NCBI GenBank assembly: GCA_965242895.1
Contig: OZ251507.1
Span: forward strand, 2,046,001 to 2,110,000
Reading direction: 5' to 3'
DNA length: 64,000 nucleotides
DNA from: CATQHL01 sp965242895
GTDB lineage: Bacteria; Actinomycetota; Acidimicrobiia; Acidimicrobiales; CATQHL01
Shown: positions 1 to 8,374 of the stretch, one piece after another
Position numbering within the stretch: position 1 is the stretch's first letter
Layout of the letters: every line of letters begins with the position of its first letter
The notes under the pieces: model-generated
What the model saw: the letters and a program-made list of their open reading frames with translations, nothing else
The model's database searches: none
What the model was told of the DNA's origin: nothing
Program-made: the position numbers and the translations under genes

Positions 1-86
1 AGAGTCTTTCCAGCACTCAGATTTACACGCACGTGAGCCAGAAGAGGCTGCGTTCGGTCATCACCTCGGCGCATCCAAGGGGCTGA
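1..86 (+). CDS. xerC: Tyrosine recombinase XerC/XerD, C-terminal end (partial)
   Basis: Only the last 28 codons are inside the window (reading frame starting at base 3, stop TGA at 84-86). They read S-T-Q-I-Y-T-H-V-S and end in A-H-P-R-G. This is the C-terminal signature of Xer site-specific recombinases, with the catalytic tyrosine in the I-Y-T-H-V segment followed by the conserved HPR tail. The family resolves chromosome dimers at dif by forming a 3'-phosphotyrosyl intermediate. A xerC gene just upstream of rpsB is common in actinobacteria, which favours XerC over XerD, but the fragment alone cannot separate the two. Confidence 0.8.
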   Translation, partial: SLSSTQIYTHVSQKRLRSVITSAHPRG

Positions 87-403
87 AGGGCTGAACCATG
101 AGCGACGACGTCGGAATCCGTCACCGACGCCGTGGACTGAAGGGGCTGAAGGGGCGGGAAGGGGCTGAGGGACGGAACCCGTTGCGCTGTCCGACCCTCG
201 GGCGCTCCAGACGGAGAGTCGGGCGGATTAGGCGGTAGCCTGAGTGTCTGCCTGAGCGCTCTGCGCCAGGAAGTTTGAGCTTGTGCAGTTTCCTCGGCAG
301 GTCAGGCTCAATCCGAAACATCCGATGAGTTCCGTCCGCGTCCTCCCACGGTCGCCCAAGGGTGCCGGGCGCGGATATCTCGCAACAACCGATGGGAGCA
401 AGA
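87..403 (+). other. xer-rpsB intergenic leader with GGGGCTGAA repeats
   Basis: This 317-base stretch has no convincing gene. It contains repeated G-rich words: AGGGGCTGAAGGG spans the xer stop at 78-90 and recurs at 141-153, and a related GGGGCTGAGGG follows at 161-171. An S2 autoregulatory leader would be expected here from work in other bacteria, but I cannot identify its structure. No clear -35/-10 pair is visible. The GGGAG at 394-398 is a ribosome binding site for rpsB. Confidence 0.4.
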
Positions 404-2050
404 ATGGCAACGGACGACCCCAACGCTGAGATCGAGAATATCCCCGAGCAGTCCCCGACCGCGGCAACAGCTGCAGCCACTGCAGCCGTGACAAAGGAGA
501 CTGCGGAACCCCCGGCACCCTCAGCAGGGGATTCCTTGGCAGGGGATGCAGCCCCGGTGGTGGCCATGAGCGAATTGATCCAAGCTGGCGTCCATTTCGG
601 CCATCAGACGCGCCGCTGGAATCCCAAGATGAAAAGGTTCATCCATGGCGACGTCGGCGGGATATACATCATCGACCTGAAGCAGACCTTGGCTCAGATC
701 GAAGCCGCCTACGTGTTCGTGCGCAACATGGTGGCCGACGGCGGGACGCTGCTCTTCGTGGGCACCAAGAAGCAGTCGCAGGAAAGCACCGCCCTGCACG
801 CCAAGCGCTGCGGAATGCCGTACGTGAACGAGCGCTGGCTCGGCGGGATGCTCACCAACATCGAGACCATCTTCAAACGCGTGCACAAGATGCAGGAGTA
901 TCAGCGCATGCAGAAATCAGGGGAGTTCGACGCAATGCCCAAGAAGGAAGCGCTCAGCCTGAGGCGGGAATTGGCCAAGCTGGAGCGCAACCTAGGTGGG
1001 ATCGGGCAGATGGACACACCCCCTGAGGCCGTGTTCGTGCTCGACACCAAGACCGATCACATAGCCGTCAGCGAGGCCAACAAACTCAGGATTCCGCTTA
1101 TTGCCGTGGTCGACACCAATTGCGATCCAGATGTTGCGGATTACTTGATACCTGGCAACGACGATTCGATTCGCTCGGGAGACTTGATGTGCCGCATTAT
1201 GGCCGACGCCGTGATTGCCGGAAAGCGGTTCGGCAGGTTGGAGGAAGTGCCGCATCCCGTGAGTGTCCCTGCGGACGTCTCGGTTCCTCCAGCGCCGACG
1301 GCGGAAGAGGTTTCGCCGCCCCCCGCCGCTGCCGCCTCGGAGCCTGTCTCTTCTGAAGAGCCTGGAGAGCCGTCTGTTCACGAGCAGGGGGATACCCCTG
1401 CTCCTGTACCCGCTCCTGAAACCCCTCCCGAGGCGGTGATTCCTTCGACGCCTACGCCCGCGGCGCCTGCGGTTGAGGAAGAAACCGCTCCTTCCCTCGC
1501 GGTCGGTGAGGCGTCCATTGAAGAGAGTGCGGTCGACGGCGAGTCGCAGCCTCAGGAGGCGCCTGCGGCCACCGAAGAGGCGGGAGAGGCGGGAGAAGCC
1601 GTTGATGAGACCGCTAGGGCTGAAGCGTCAGAGGAGGCTGCGCCGCCCGAGGAGCCCAGGAAGCCCGAGGAGCCGGAGTCCTCTAAGAAGCCCGAGGAGC
1701 CGGAGGAGCCCAGGAAGCCAGGGGAGCCGGAGTCCCCCAAGGCGCCCGAGGAGCCCGAGTCCTCAGAGGGGCCGAAGAAACCTGCACCCGAAGAAGCGGG
1801 GGAGACACCAGCGGGCGAAGCCGCGCAGGAGACGCTCGAAGCGACCCATGAGCGAGCGCCCGAGGATGCGCCCGCCGCTGAAGTCGAAACCGATGCGCCC
1901 GAAGCAGAATCTGAGGCGCCGGCCGACGAAGAGGCGGCTGCGGTTCCCGAGGAGGATGGCGCTCACGAGCCTGAAGAAGACAAAGAAGAAAAAATGGAGA
2001 AAAAGTCCATGCGCTGGTTCCGCAAACGACGCAGCGCCGACAATCTCTAG
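404..2050 (+). CDS. rpsB: 30S ribosomal protein S2 with long acidic C-terminal extension
   Basis: S2 is a small-subunit protein required for S1 binding and initiation. The S2 core begins at about residue 55 with S-E-L-I-Q-A-G-V-H-F-G-H-Q-T-R-R-W-N-P-K and runs to about residue 285. ATG 404 is preferred because GGGAG (394-398) lies five bases upstream; an in-frame ATG at 362 would add 14 residues. The protein is 548 residues, about twice the usual length. An Ala/Thr-rich stretch of about 54 residues precedes the core, and about 260 residues of Pro/Glu/Ala-rich acidic sequence with degenerate E-E-P-x-K-P repeats follow it, ending in a short basic patch (M-R-W-F-R-K-R-R). It is followed 16 bases later by tsf, the usual partner. 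The core assignment is certain; the role of the tail is unknown. Confidence 0.97.
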   Translation: MATDDPNAEIENIPEQSPTAATAAATAAVTKETAEPPAPSAGDSLAGDAAPVVAMSELIQAGVHFGHQTRRWNPKMKRFIHGDVGGIYIIDLKQTLAQIEAAYVFVRNMVADGGTLLFVGTKKQSQESTALHAKRCGMPYVNERWLGGMLTNIETIFKRVHKMQEYQRMQKSGEFDAMPKKEALSLRRELAKLERNLGGIGQMDTPPEAVFVLDTKTDHIAVSEANKLRIPLIAVVDTNCDPDVADYLIPGNDDSIRSGDLMCRIMADAVIAGKRFGRLEEVPHPVSVPADVSVPPAPTAEEVSPPPAAAASEPVSSEEPGEPSVHEQGDTPAPVPAPETPPEAVIPSTPTPAAPAVEEETAPSLAVGEASIEESAVDGESQPQEAPAATEEAGEAGEAVDETARAEASEEAAPPEEPRKPEEPESSKKPEEPEEPRKPGEPESPKAPEEPESSEGPKKPAPEEAGETPAGEAAQETLEATHERAPEDAPAAEVETDAPEAESEAPADEEAAAVPEEDGAHEPEEDKEEKMEKKSMRWFRKRRSADNL

Positions 2051-2066
2051 AGGTTAGGTTGAAGCA

Positions 2067-2864
2067 ATGACGCAAGGATCAGCTAGGAGCATTTCAGCCA
2101 AGGATGTAAAGGCCCTACGCGACGTCACCGGAGCAGGGATGATGGACGCCAAACGCGCCTTGTCCGAAGCCCAAGGAGATTTCGAAGAGGCGGCCGAGAT
2201 ACTCAAGCGGCGCGGCCTCGCTAGAGCAGCGGAGCGCTCCGGCAGGGAAGCGAACGAAGGAGCTGTGGCCATCGCCTCTGCCGAGGGTTCCGCCGCCCTG
2301 GTGCACCTTCGTTCGGAAACCGACTTCTCAGCCAAGTCAGAGGACTTCCTTTCCTGCTTGCAGTCAATCGCCGATGCAGTCCTAGCCAACGGCCCCCAAG
2401 CGGCGGACAGCTTTGCGGAACGCATCGACAGTCTGCGTCTTTCCAAGAAGGAGAACATAGGACTGGGGTCGGTCAAGCGTCTAGAAGCAACCGAAGGCAA
2501 CCTCTTAGACACCTACCTTCACCTTCAGGACGGCAGAGGGGTGAACGGGGTGATCGTGGAAGGCGCCGGCGTGCCAGCCGACGTCCTGCATCAGGTATCG
2601 TTGCACGTGGCCTTCGCCAAGCCTAGATACCTGCATCGCAGCGAGGTGGACGAAGAAGAGGTGGGGCGCCAGCGGGCTTCGGCAGAGGTCATGGCGTCCG
2701 ATCGCCCGCCTCAGGCTCGTGAGAAGATTGTCGAAGGGCGGCTGAAGGCCTGGTACGCAGAGAGAGTCCTGCTTGAGCAAGGTCTGCACGGAGACAAATC
2801 GAGCGTGCAAGAAACCCTCAAGGGCGGCAAGATCGTTCGCTTCGAACAGTCCTACCTGGGCTGA
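2067..2864 (+). CDS. tsf: Elongation factor Ts
   Basis: EF-Ts is the guanine-nucleotide exchange factor for EF-Tu. The 265-residue product opens with S-A-K-D-V-K-A-L-R-D-V-T-G-A-G-M-M-D, the UBA-like N-terminal domain and the T-G-A-G-M-M-D-x-K signature. It continues with the core contact region (H-L-R-S-E-T-D-F, a variant of the usual E-T-D-F-V motif, around residues 84-91). It lies directly after rpsB in the conserved rpsB-tsf-pyrH-frr order. Length is near the family norm. The C-terminal part is less conserved, but the frame is continuous and ends in Y-L-G. Confidence 0.96.
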   Translation: MTQGSARSISAKDVKALRDVTGAGMMDAKRALSEAQGDFEEAAEILKRRGLARAAERSGREANEGAVAIASAEGSAALVHLRSETDFSAKSEDFLSCLQSIADAVLANGPQAADSFAERIDSLRLSKKENIGLGSVKRLEATEGNLLDTYLHLQDGRGVNGVIVEGAGVPADVLHQVSLHVAFAKPRYLHRSEVDEEEVGRQRASAEVMASDRPPQAREKIVEGRLKAWYAERVLLEQGLHGDKSSVQETLKGGKIVRFEQSYLG

Positions 2865-2874
2865 AGGGGCAGCC

Positions 2875-3615
2875 GTGGGGGAGACGAGGAGCCCCGCCCC
2901 CGATCAATGGAGTCGTGTTCTGTTGAAAGTCTCAGGGCAGGTCTTCGGGGGAGAGCCCGCCCTGGGGGTGGCCCCCGAGGTCGTCGACCGCATCGCTTCG
3001 GAGATCGTCTTGGCGCGTTCCCGCACAGGAGTGGAAATTGCCGTGGTGGTCGGGGGCGGCAACATCTGGCGTGGAAGGAGCGGTGCGGGCGAGGTGATGG
3101 ACCGGGCGCAGTCCGACTACATGGGCATGCTCGCCACTCTCCTCAACTCCCTGGCTCTCCAGGACGCTCTCGAGCGTCAAGACCAGCCCACGCGTGTGCT
3201 GACAGCCATTCACATGGCTCAGATTGCCGAGCCTTACATCCGCCGCCGCGCCATTCGCCACCTCGAGAAAGGCCGTGTGGTCATCTTCGGAGCAGGTACC
3301 GGCAACCCGTTCTTTACCACCGACACCGCAGCTGCTCTCAGAGCGGTGGAGGTGGAAGCTCAGGCGCTTCTCAAGGGGACGCACTCCGGTACAGACGGCA
3401 TCTACAGCGACGATCCGCGCACCAACCCCGATGCGGTCAGGCTGGAGAAAGTGGCGTACCTCGATCTGATCAACAAGGGTTTGCGTGCGATGGACGCCAC
3501 TGCAGCCACCATGTGTATGGAGAACAATCTCCCGATCGTGATGTTCGACATCATGGAGAGCGGAAACATCCTTTCGATACTCCAGGGTGATCGGGTAGGT
3601 ACCATTGTCTCCTAG
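2875..3615 (+). CDS. pyrH: UMP kinase
   Basis: Phosphorylates UMP to UDP in pyrimidine nucleotide synthesis; bacterial PyrH belongs to the amino-acid kinase fold. The start is GTG 2875, ten bases after the tsf stop, with a GAAGGGG-type ribosome binding site just upstream. The frame is open further upstream to 2773, but that stretch overlaps tsf and does not look conserved. Of 246 residues, visible motifs are V-L-L-K-V-S-G near the N-terminus, V-V-V-G-G-G-N-I-W-R-G, the Y-M-G-M-L-A-T segment, F-G-A-G-T-G-N-P-F-F-T-T-D-T, and D-G-I-Y-S-D-D-P. The family is typically feedback-inhibited by UTP. Confidence 0.97.
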   Translation: MGETRSPAPDQWSRVLLKVSGQVFGGEPALGVAPEVVDRIASEIVLARSRTGVEIAVVVGGGNIWRGRSGAGEVMDRAQSDYMGMLATLLNSLALQDALERQDQPTRVLTAIHMAQIAEPYIRRRAIRHLEKGRVVIFGAGTGNPFFTTDTAAALRAVEVEAQALLKGTHSGTDGIYSDDPRTNPDAVRLEKVAYLDLINKGLRAMDATAATMCMENNLPIVMFDIMESGNILSILQGDRVGTIVS

Positions 3616-3708
3616 CTTGCGGCGGGCGAAGACCGGCCAAGAGAAAGAAGACACACAGGGCAGTTCAAGACGGCTAGGGAGCAAGGATCAGAGTAGGAAC
3701 GGCCAATA

Positions 3709-4278
3709 ATGGAAAGCGAACTAGTCGAAATTGTCCTCTCAGAGGCTCGTGACAAGATGAAAAAGGCGGCCGCTCACACTCGGACGGAGTTCAGCGGGGT
3801 GCGGACAGGTCGAGCCAGTCCGTCGATTGTGGAGCGGGTGATGGTGAACTACCACGGCGCTGAGGTACCGCTTCAGCAGTTGGCTTCGTTCAGCATTCCC
3901 GACGCCCAGCAACTCGTCATCTCCCCATACGACAAGAGCGCCATCGAGTCGATTCGCAAAGCCATTCAAGCCGCTGACCTCGGTTTCAACCCCAGCGCCG
4001 ATGGAACGATAATCCGGCTCGTATTTCCGCCTCTCACGGAGGAGCGGCGCAAAGATCTCGTGCGTCTGGTGCGGTCGATGGCGGAATCCGGGCGGGTCTC
4101 AGTTCGAAATACCAGAAGATCTGCCCGTAACCAACTTGAATCATTGGGAAAGGACGGAGAGTTGTCCGAAGACGAGGTGCACAGAGGCACGAAGTTGCTG
4201 AATGACCTCATCCATGAGATGGAAGAGGACATCTCAGTGGCTCTCCGCACCAAAGAACACGAACTGATGCAGGTCTGA
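3709..4278 (+). CDS. frr: Ribosome recycling factor
   Basis: RRF, with EF-G, splits post-termination ribosomes. The 189-residue protein has the family length. It carries F-S-G-V-R-T-G-R-A-S-P near residue 30, the I-S-P-Y-D-K-S-A-I-E-S-I segment, the N-P-S-A-D-G hinge region and the C-terminal helix that packs in the three-helix bundle. A gap of about 90 bases separates it from pyrH and cdsA follows 13 bases later, so it probably shares the operon. No oddities. Confidence 0.97.
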   Translation: MESELVEIVLSEARDKMKKAAAHTRTEFSGVRTGRASPSIVERVMVNYHGAEVPLQQLASFSIPDAQQLVISPYDKSAIESIRKAIQAADLGFNPSADGTIIRLVFPPLTEERRKDLVRLVRSMAESGRVSVRNTRRSARNQLESLGKDGELSEDEVHRGTKLLNDLIHEMEEDISVALRTKEHELMQV

Positions 4279-4291
4279 GCTAGGAGGCAAG

Positions 4292-5449
4292 ATGTCGCAA
4301 GAAGACCACTCCCACGGAGATCCCCAAGGTCAGTCGTGGGCGGATCATCAGGTTTCCGGAGGAGGATTCGCACCTGATGAGACCGCCGGAGACGAGCAGC
4401 CTTGGGACACGTTTGCGGGAGGCTCCCTGGCTTGGAGCCAAAGGCAGCCGGAGTCCAATCTTGACCTGGGATACCTGACCGATCAACACCCTCAAGCTTC
4501 CGGCGTGGGAATCACCGATACCGAAGCGGGCGCCCAGTTCTTCGGCGGCGACGAGGACGGTTCATGGCACGCCCGCGAGAACCACGGCGACATGCTCCTA
4601 GGCGGCGGTGGTTTGGATCGAGGTCTGACCAAGGCCGTGCTTTCCGCTCTGGGATTCGGCGGGGTGGCGGCCGTCTGTTTCCTGCTCGGCCGTTGGGCCA
4701 CGCTGATCTTGTTGATCCTGCTTTTGGTGCTGGCCGCAGGGGAATTGTTCGGCGCATTGCGCAAGGTCGGCTACCAACCGGCCGTTCTCGTGGGCATCGC
4801 CAGCGTGGTCGGTTTGCCGATTGCGGTTTATTGGCGGGGGGCGCAGGCTTATCCACTGGCCATAGGGTTGGCTCTGATCGCCACCTTCTGCTGGTATCTC
4901 TTCGGCGTAACCGGTGAGCGCCCCATTCCCAACATTGCGGCGACGCTCTTCGGCATCGGTTACATAGGTGTTCTGGGTTCTTTCGGAGTTCTACTGCTGC
5001 GCGAGAGCCAGGGCGTGGGCTTGTTGCTAGGCGCTGTGGTTGCGACTGTCGCATACGACACTTGTGCTTGGGGTTTCGGGAGGATCTTTGGTCGTACGCG
5101 CCTGTCTAAGGCCAGTCCCAAGAAGACCGTGGAAGGTCTAATCGGCGGGATCCTGGGTTCTGTCCTGGCGTGTTGGCTCATCCTGGGGTTGCTTCGAATC
5201 GACCCTTGGGGGGAAAACCCAGGCTCGATCTCTCACGTGCTCGCTCTCGGCGTTGCTGCTGCGGTCGCCGCCACCCTCGGAGACCTCTGCGAGTCGATGA
5301 TCAAACGGGACTTGGGTATCAAGGACATGGGCAAGATGATCCCTGGGCACGGAGGCATTCTGGACCGCTTCGACGGACTTCTTTTCGTCCTGCCGGTGAC
5401 CTGGGGTCTGGCCTTGATCACCAACGTCATAGAAGCCGTCCCGTCCTGA
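4292..5449 (+). CDS. cdsA: Phosphatidate cytidylyltransferase (CDP-diacylglycerol synthase)
   Basis: Makes CDP-diacylglycerol from phosphatidic acid and CTP in the membrane, feeding phospholipid synthesis. The first ~110 residues are hydrophilic and acidic (Gly/Asp/His/Glu-rich), unusual as a long cytosolic extension. Several hydrophobic helices follow. The C-terminal signature is intact around residues 330-365: S-M-I-K-R-D-L-G-I-K-D-M-G, then P-G-H-G-G-I-L-D-R-F-D, which supplies the metal-binding acidic residues. Length is 385 against about 270-300 in many relatives, the difference being the N-terminal extension. It sits between frr and dxr, a common actinobacterial order. Confidence 0.95.
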   Translation: MSQEDHSHGDPQGQSWADHQVSGGGFAPDETAGDEQPWDTFAGGSLAWSQRQPESNLDLGYLTDQHPQASGVGITDTEAGAQFFGGDEDGSWHARENHGDMLLGGGGLDRGLTKAVLSALGFGGVAAVCFLLGRWATLILLILLLVLAAGELFGALRKVGYQPAVLVGIASVVGLPIAVYWRGAQAYPLAIGLALIATFCWYLFGVTGERPIPNIAATLFGIGYIGVLGSFGVLLLRESQGVGLLLGAVVATVAYDTCAWGFGRIFGRTRLSKASPKKTVEGLIGGILGSVLACWLILGLLRIDPWGENPGSISHVLALGVAAAVAATLGDLCESMIKRDLGIKDMGKMIPGHGGILDRFDGLLFVLPVTWGLALITNVIEAVPS

Positions 5450-5569
5450 TCCCACTCGCTCCGGCGTCTTATGCGGGCAGAGTAAGCATCCCCGCTTGCT
5501 GCGCCCGTGCCTGCGTCTGTCGCCCGCAGCAGCTGCATAGGCTGTATAAGGACTCACTGAGGAGATTTG

Positions 5570-6742
5570 ATGACGGACACTTTGGCGGTTTTGGGCTCTA
5601 CCGGCTCTATAGGAACACAGGCTCTAGACGTGGCGCAGTCCGGGGAGTTCGAAGTCACTGTTCTGGGGTCGGGTTCTTCGGTAGAACTCTTGGCCGAGCA
5701 GGCTCGAAAGTTCCGTCCTCAGGTAGTAGCGCTGGCAGACGAGACCAAGGCGTCGGAACTCTCCAAGCTGCTGCCCGCAGGCACCGAACTCGCTGCTGGC
5801 GGCGAGGCGCTGGCTTCCGCCGCAGCCCTCGCCGACGTCGTCCTCAACGGGGTGGTGGGTTTTGCGGGACTGCCGGTGACGCTGGCCGCACTGCGAGCTG
5901 GCAAGCGTCTCGCCCTGGCCAACAAAGAGTCCCTCATAGCCGCAGGTTCGCTCGTGGCGCGTGCCTTGCAGACGCCGGGCGCTGAACTCCTGCCTGTAGA
6001 CAGCGAGCACTGCGCCGTGCATCAGTGCTTGCGTGCCAATGAAACCCTGGGGGAGCCCGACAGGCTCCGGCAAGTCTCCCGCATAGTTCTTACGGCCAGC
6101 GGCGGGCCGTTCCGCGGGTACCCGGAGAGCGCCTTGAACAAGGTGAGGGCGGCAGACGCCCTACAGCATCCGACTTGGAACATGGGGCCGAAGATCACGG
6201 TCGACTCTTCCACTCTCATGAACAAGGGGCTGGAGGTGATCGAGGCGCAAGAACTCTTTGGGGTGGGCTACGACCGCATAGACGTGGTGGTGCACCCGCA
6301 GTCGGTAGTCCACTCTATGGTCGAATACACTGACGGCGCCTTGCTGGCGCAACTCTCCCTGCCCGACATGCGTTCCTGCATCGCCTACGCCCTCTCCTAC
6401 CCTGACCGCTGGAGCCGTCCCTACGGGCGCATCGACTTCGAAACGATGAACCGATTGGATTTCGAGCCTCCGGACACCGAGAAATTTCGATGCTTGTCTC
6501 TGGCTTATGAGGCCGGGCGGATGGGGGCTGCGGCGCCGGCGGTTCTGAACGCCGCCAACGAGGTTGCCGTGGAAGCCTTTCTTGGCGGAGCGATCGGTTG
6601 GAGGGAAATAGCGGACGTGGTCGAGGCGACCCTGCATCTAGCCCCTCTGCCTAAGGTCGACTCTCTCGAAACCGTGCTGGAGGCAGACGCATATGCACGA
6701 GCCTCCGCCATCGACCTAGTTTCCCGACGGGCTGCGGCATGA
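5570..6742 (+). CDS. dxr: 1-deoxy-D-xylulose 5-phosphate reductoisomerase
   Basis: Catalyses the first committed step of the MEP isoprenoid pathway, DXP to MEP with NADPH and a divalent metal. ATG 5570 is chosen because GAGGAG (5559-5564) lies five bases upstream; the TTG just before it is less likely. Near the N-terminus is the nucleotide-binding V-L-G-S-T-G-S-I-G-T-Q. The metal/substrate site reads P-V-D-S-E-H-C-A, followed by T-A-S-G-G-P-F-R, then H-P-T-W-N-M-G-x-K-I-T-V-D-S-S and N-K-G-L-E-V-I-E-A. The 390-residue length is normal. The stop overlaps the rseP start by four bases (ATGA), so translation is probably coupled. Confidence 0.97.
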   Translation: MTDTLAVLGSTGSIGTQALDVAQSGEFEVTVLGSGSSVELLAEQARKFRPQVVALADETKASELSKLLPAGTELAAGGEALASAAALADVVLNGVVGFAGLPVTLAALRAGKRLALANKESLIAAGSLVARALQTPGAELLPVDSEHCAVHQCLRANETLGEPDRLRQVSRIVLTASGGPFRGYPESALNKVRAADALQHPTWNMGPKITVDSSTLMNKGLEVIEAQELFGVGYDRIDVVVHPQSVVHSMVEYTDGALLAQLSLPDMRSCIAYALSYPDRWSRPYGRIDFETMNRLDFEPPDTEKFRCLSLAYEAGRMGAAAPAVLNAANEVAVEAFLGGAIGWREIADVVEATLHLAPLPKVDSLETVLEADAYARASAIDLVSRRAAA

Positions 6743-8262
6743 GCAAAGGGATAGGGGACGAAGCGGCGTCCTCCGCGGAGCCGGCAGAGCCGGCAGCCGC
6801 AGAGCCGGAAACCGCCGAGCCGGCAGCCGCAGAGTCGCCCGCCGCCGAGGTGTCCCGCCGAGCGGAGACAGCGGAGACAGTGGAAACCGCGGAGTCCGCG
6901 GAGTCGCCCGCCGCCGAGCCGGCAGCCGCCGAGAAGGAATCCCGTCCTCGTCGGATCAGCCCTCTCCTCTCGCGGGTGCGAGAGAAGCCGCTGAAGCACG
7001 ATCTCGAACCGCTCACCCTTATGTCATCGTCGATCCGCGTTGCTCTGCTAGCGGTCGGCTTGGGTATCTTGGGCTGGTTGGCGGGCGTCTACATCCTGCT
7101 GACGGTCCTGTGCCTCGTGGGGATGCTCTTCCTGCACGAACTCGGTCACTACCTCACGGCCAAGTGGTCGGGTATGAAGGTCAGCCAGTTCTTCTTGGGG
7201 TTTGGCCCCCGGATTTGGTCGTTCAAGCGCGGGGAAACCACCTACGGGATCAAGCCCATCCTCCTAGGCGCCTACGTACGCATCCTGGGGATGAACAATC
7301 TAGAGAAGGTAGATCCTTCCGAGGAGCATCGGACATACCGGTCTAAGCCCTATTCGAGACGGCTGCTTGTGGCGACGGCGGGGTCGGGAATGCATTTTCT
7401 GATCGCCATCGTTATTTTCTGGATACTGCACTCGGGGCTAGGTTTCTACGGCGTCAATCCCGAGAGCGTCGTCGAGACGGCTGACTGGCAGATCCATTCC
7501 GTGCAGGAGGACAGCTCCGCCGACGAGATCGGTCTGCGACCCGGCGATCGCATAGCAGCGATCGGGGACACGCCGATCAGGACGTTCAACAACCTGCGCG
7601 ACGAAATCATCCTGATGGCAGGCCAGACCGCAGAGATGAGCGTTGTGAGAGACGGCGAACTTATCCAACTTCAGGGACAGATAGGGGGGAGGGCGGAGAA
7701 CCCTGAACTGGGCTTCCTGGGGGTCACCCCCTCCCGACCTAACCCTCAACGCCAGAACGTCGTGTTCGGACTAGGGAACGCCTTCTCTGACTTCGGGGAG
7801 GTTACCAAGGAGTCGGTCAAGGGGATAATCGCCCTGTTTAGCCTGGAAGGTCTCGACGGGTTGCTGGGGCCCCTTGCCGACTTCGGTGGAGATTCCACAT
7901 CCACAGCGGTGGCCACCGAGGGCGGAGAGAGCATCGATCCCAACAGGGCCATCTCCATCGTCGGCATACTCGATCTGGGGGGAGTGTTTGCCCAGGAGAA
8001 CGTCGTCACCTACTTGGTTTTCCTCGCCAGCCTGAACATTTTCTTCGGCATCTTGAACCTCCTGCCCATGCTTCCGCTGGACGGCGGGCACGTGGTGATA
8101 GCCACCTACGAGCGGCTGCGCTCTCGGCGAGGCCGCCGCTATCAGGCCGACGTGGCCAAGATGCTTCCGGTCGTCTACGTGTTTTTGCTCTTCCTCCTTA
8201 CGATCAGCGTGGTGGCGCTCTCCAGGGACATTCTCGACCCGATAGACCTGTCGGTGCGCTGA
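6739..8262 (+). CDS. rseP: Site-2 membrane metalloprotease, RseP/Rip1 family
   Basis: An M50 intramembrane zinc protease, expected to cut membrane-bound anti-sigma factors or cell-envelope regulators. H133-E-L-G-H137 gives the HExxH zinc site in the first transmembrane helix, and L-P-L-D448-G near the C-terminus gives the third ligand. A PDZ domain lies between them, with G-L-R-P-G-D-R-I-A-A-I-G around residue 270. The first ~90 residues are an Ala/Glu/Pro-rich low-complexity extension with A-E-P-A-A-A-E type repeats that is not part of the family core. A further insertion follows the PDZ domain. It overlaps dxr by four bases, and rseP between dxr and ispG is a classic arrangement in actinobacteria. 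Confidence 0.94.
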   Translation: MSKGIGDEAASSAEPAEPAAAEPETAEPAAAESPAAEVSRRAETAETVETAESAESPAAEPAAAEKESRPRRISPLLSRVREKPLKHDLEPLTLMSSSIRVALLAVGLGILGWLAGVYILLTVLCLVGMLFLHELGHYLTAKWSGMKVSQFFLGFGPRIWSFKRGETTYGIKPILLGAYVRILGMNNLEKVDPSEEHRTYRSKPYSRRLLVATAGSGMHFLIAIVIFWILHSGLGFYGVNPESVVETADWQIHSVQEDSSADEIGLRPGDRIAAIGDTPIRTFNNLRDEIILMAGQTAEMSVVRDGELIQLQGQIGGRAENPELGFLGVTPSRPNPQRQNVVFGLGNAFSDFGEVTKESVKGIIALFSLEGLDGLLGPLADFGGDSTSTAVATEGGESIDPNRAISIVGILDLGGVFAQENVVTYLVFLASLNIFFGILNLLPMLPLDGGHVVIATYERLRSRRGRRYQADVAKMLPVVYVFLLFLLTISVVALSRDILDPIDLSVR

Positions 8263-8374
8263 TGCTTGGAATTCCCCTTGGGGAGGGTTGGGGTTTTGGG
8301 AAGGGTTGCGGGACCCGCCGCTGGACACCCGGCGCAAGGTATCGGGACTCCCACTGGACGGGGCCCCGCCGGAA

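Noticed and set aside
1473..2057. Arg/Pro-rich plus-strand frame inside the rpsB tail
   Set aside because: It is the +1 shadow of the Pro/Glu-rich repeats of S2, with no start signal or known domain.
5190..5200. TTCGAATC, a tRNA T-loop-like word
   Set aside because: It lies inside the cdsA coding sequence and no cloverleaf can be built around it; no tRNA or rRNA gene was found in the window.
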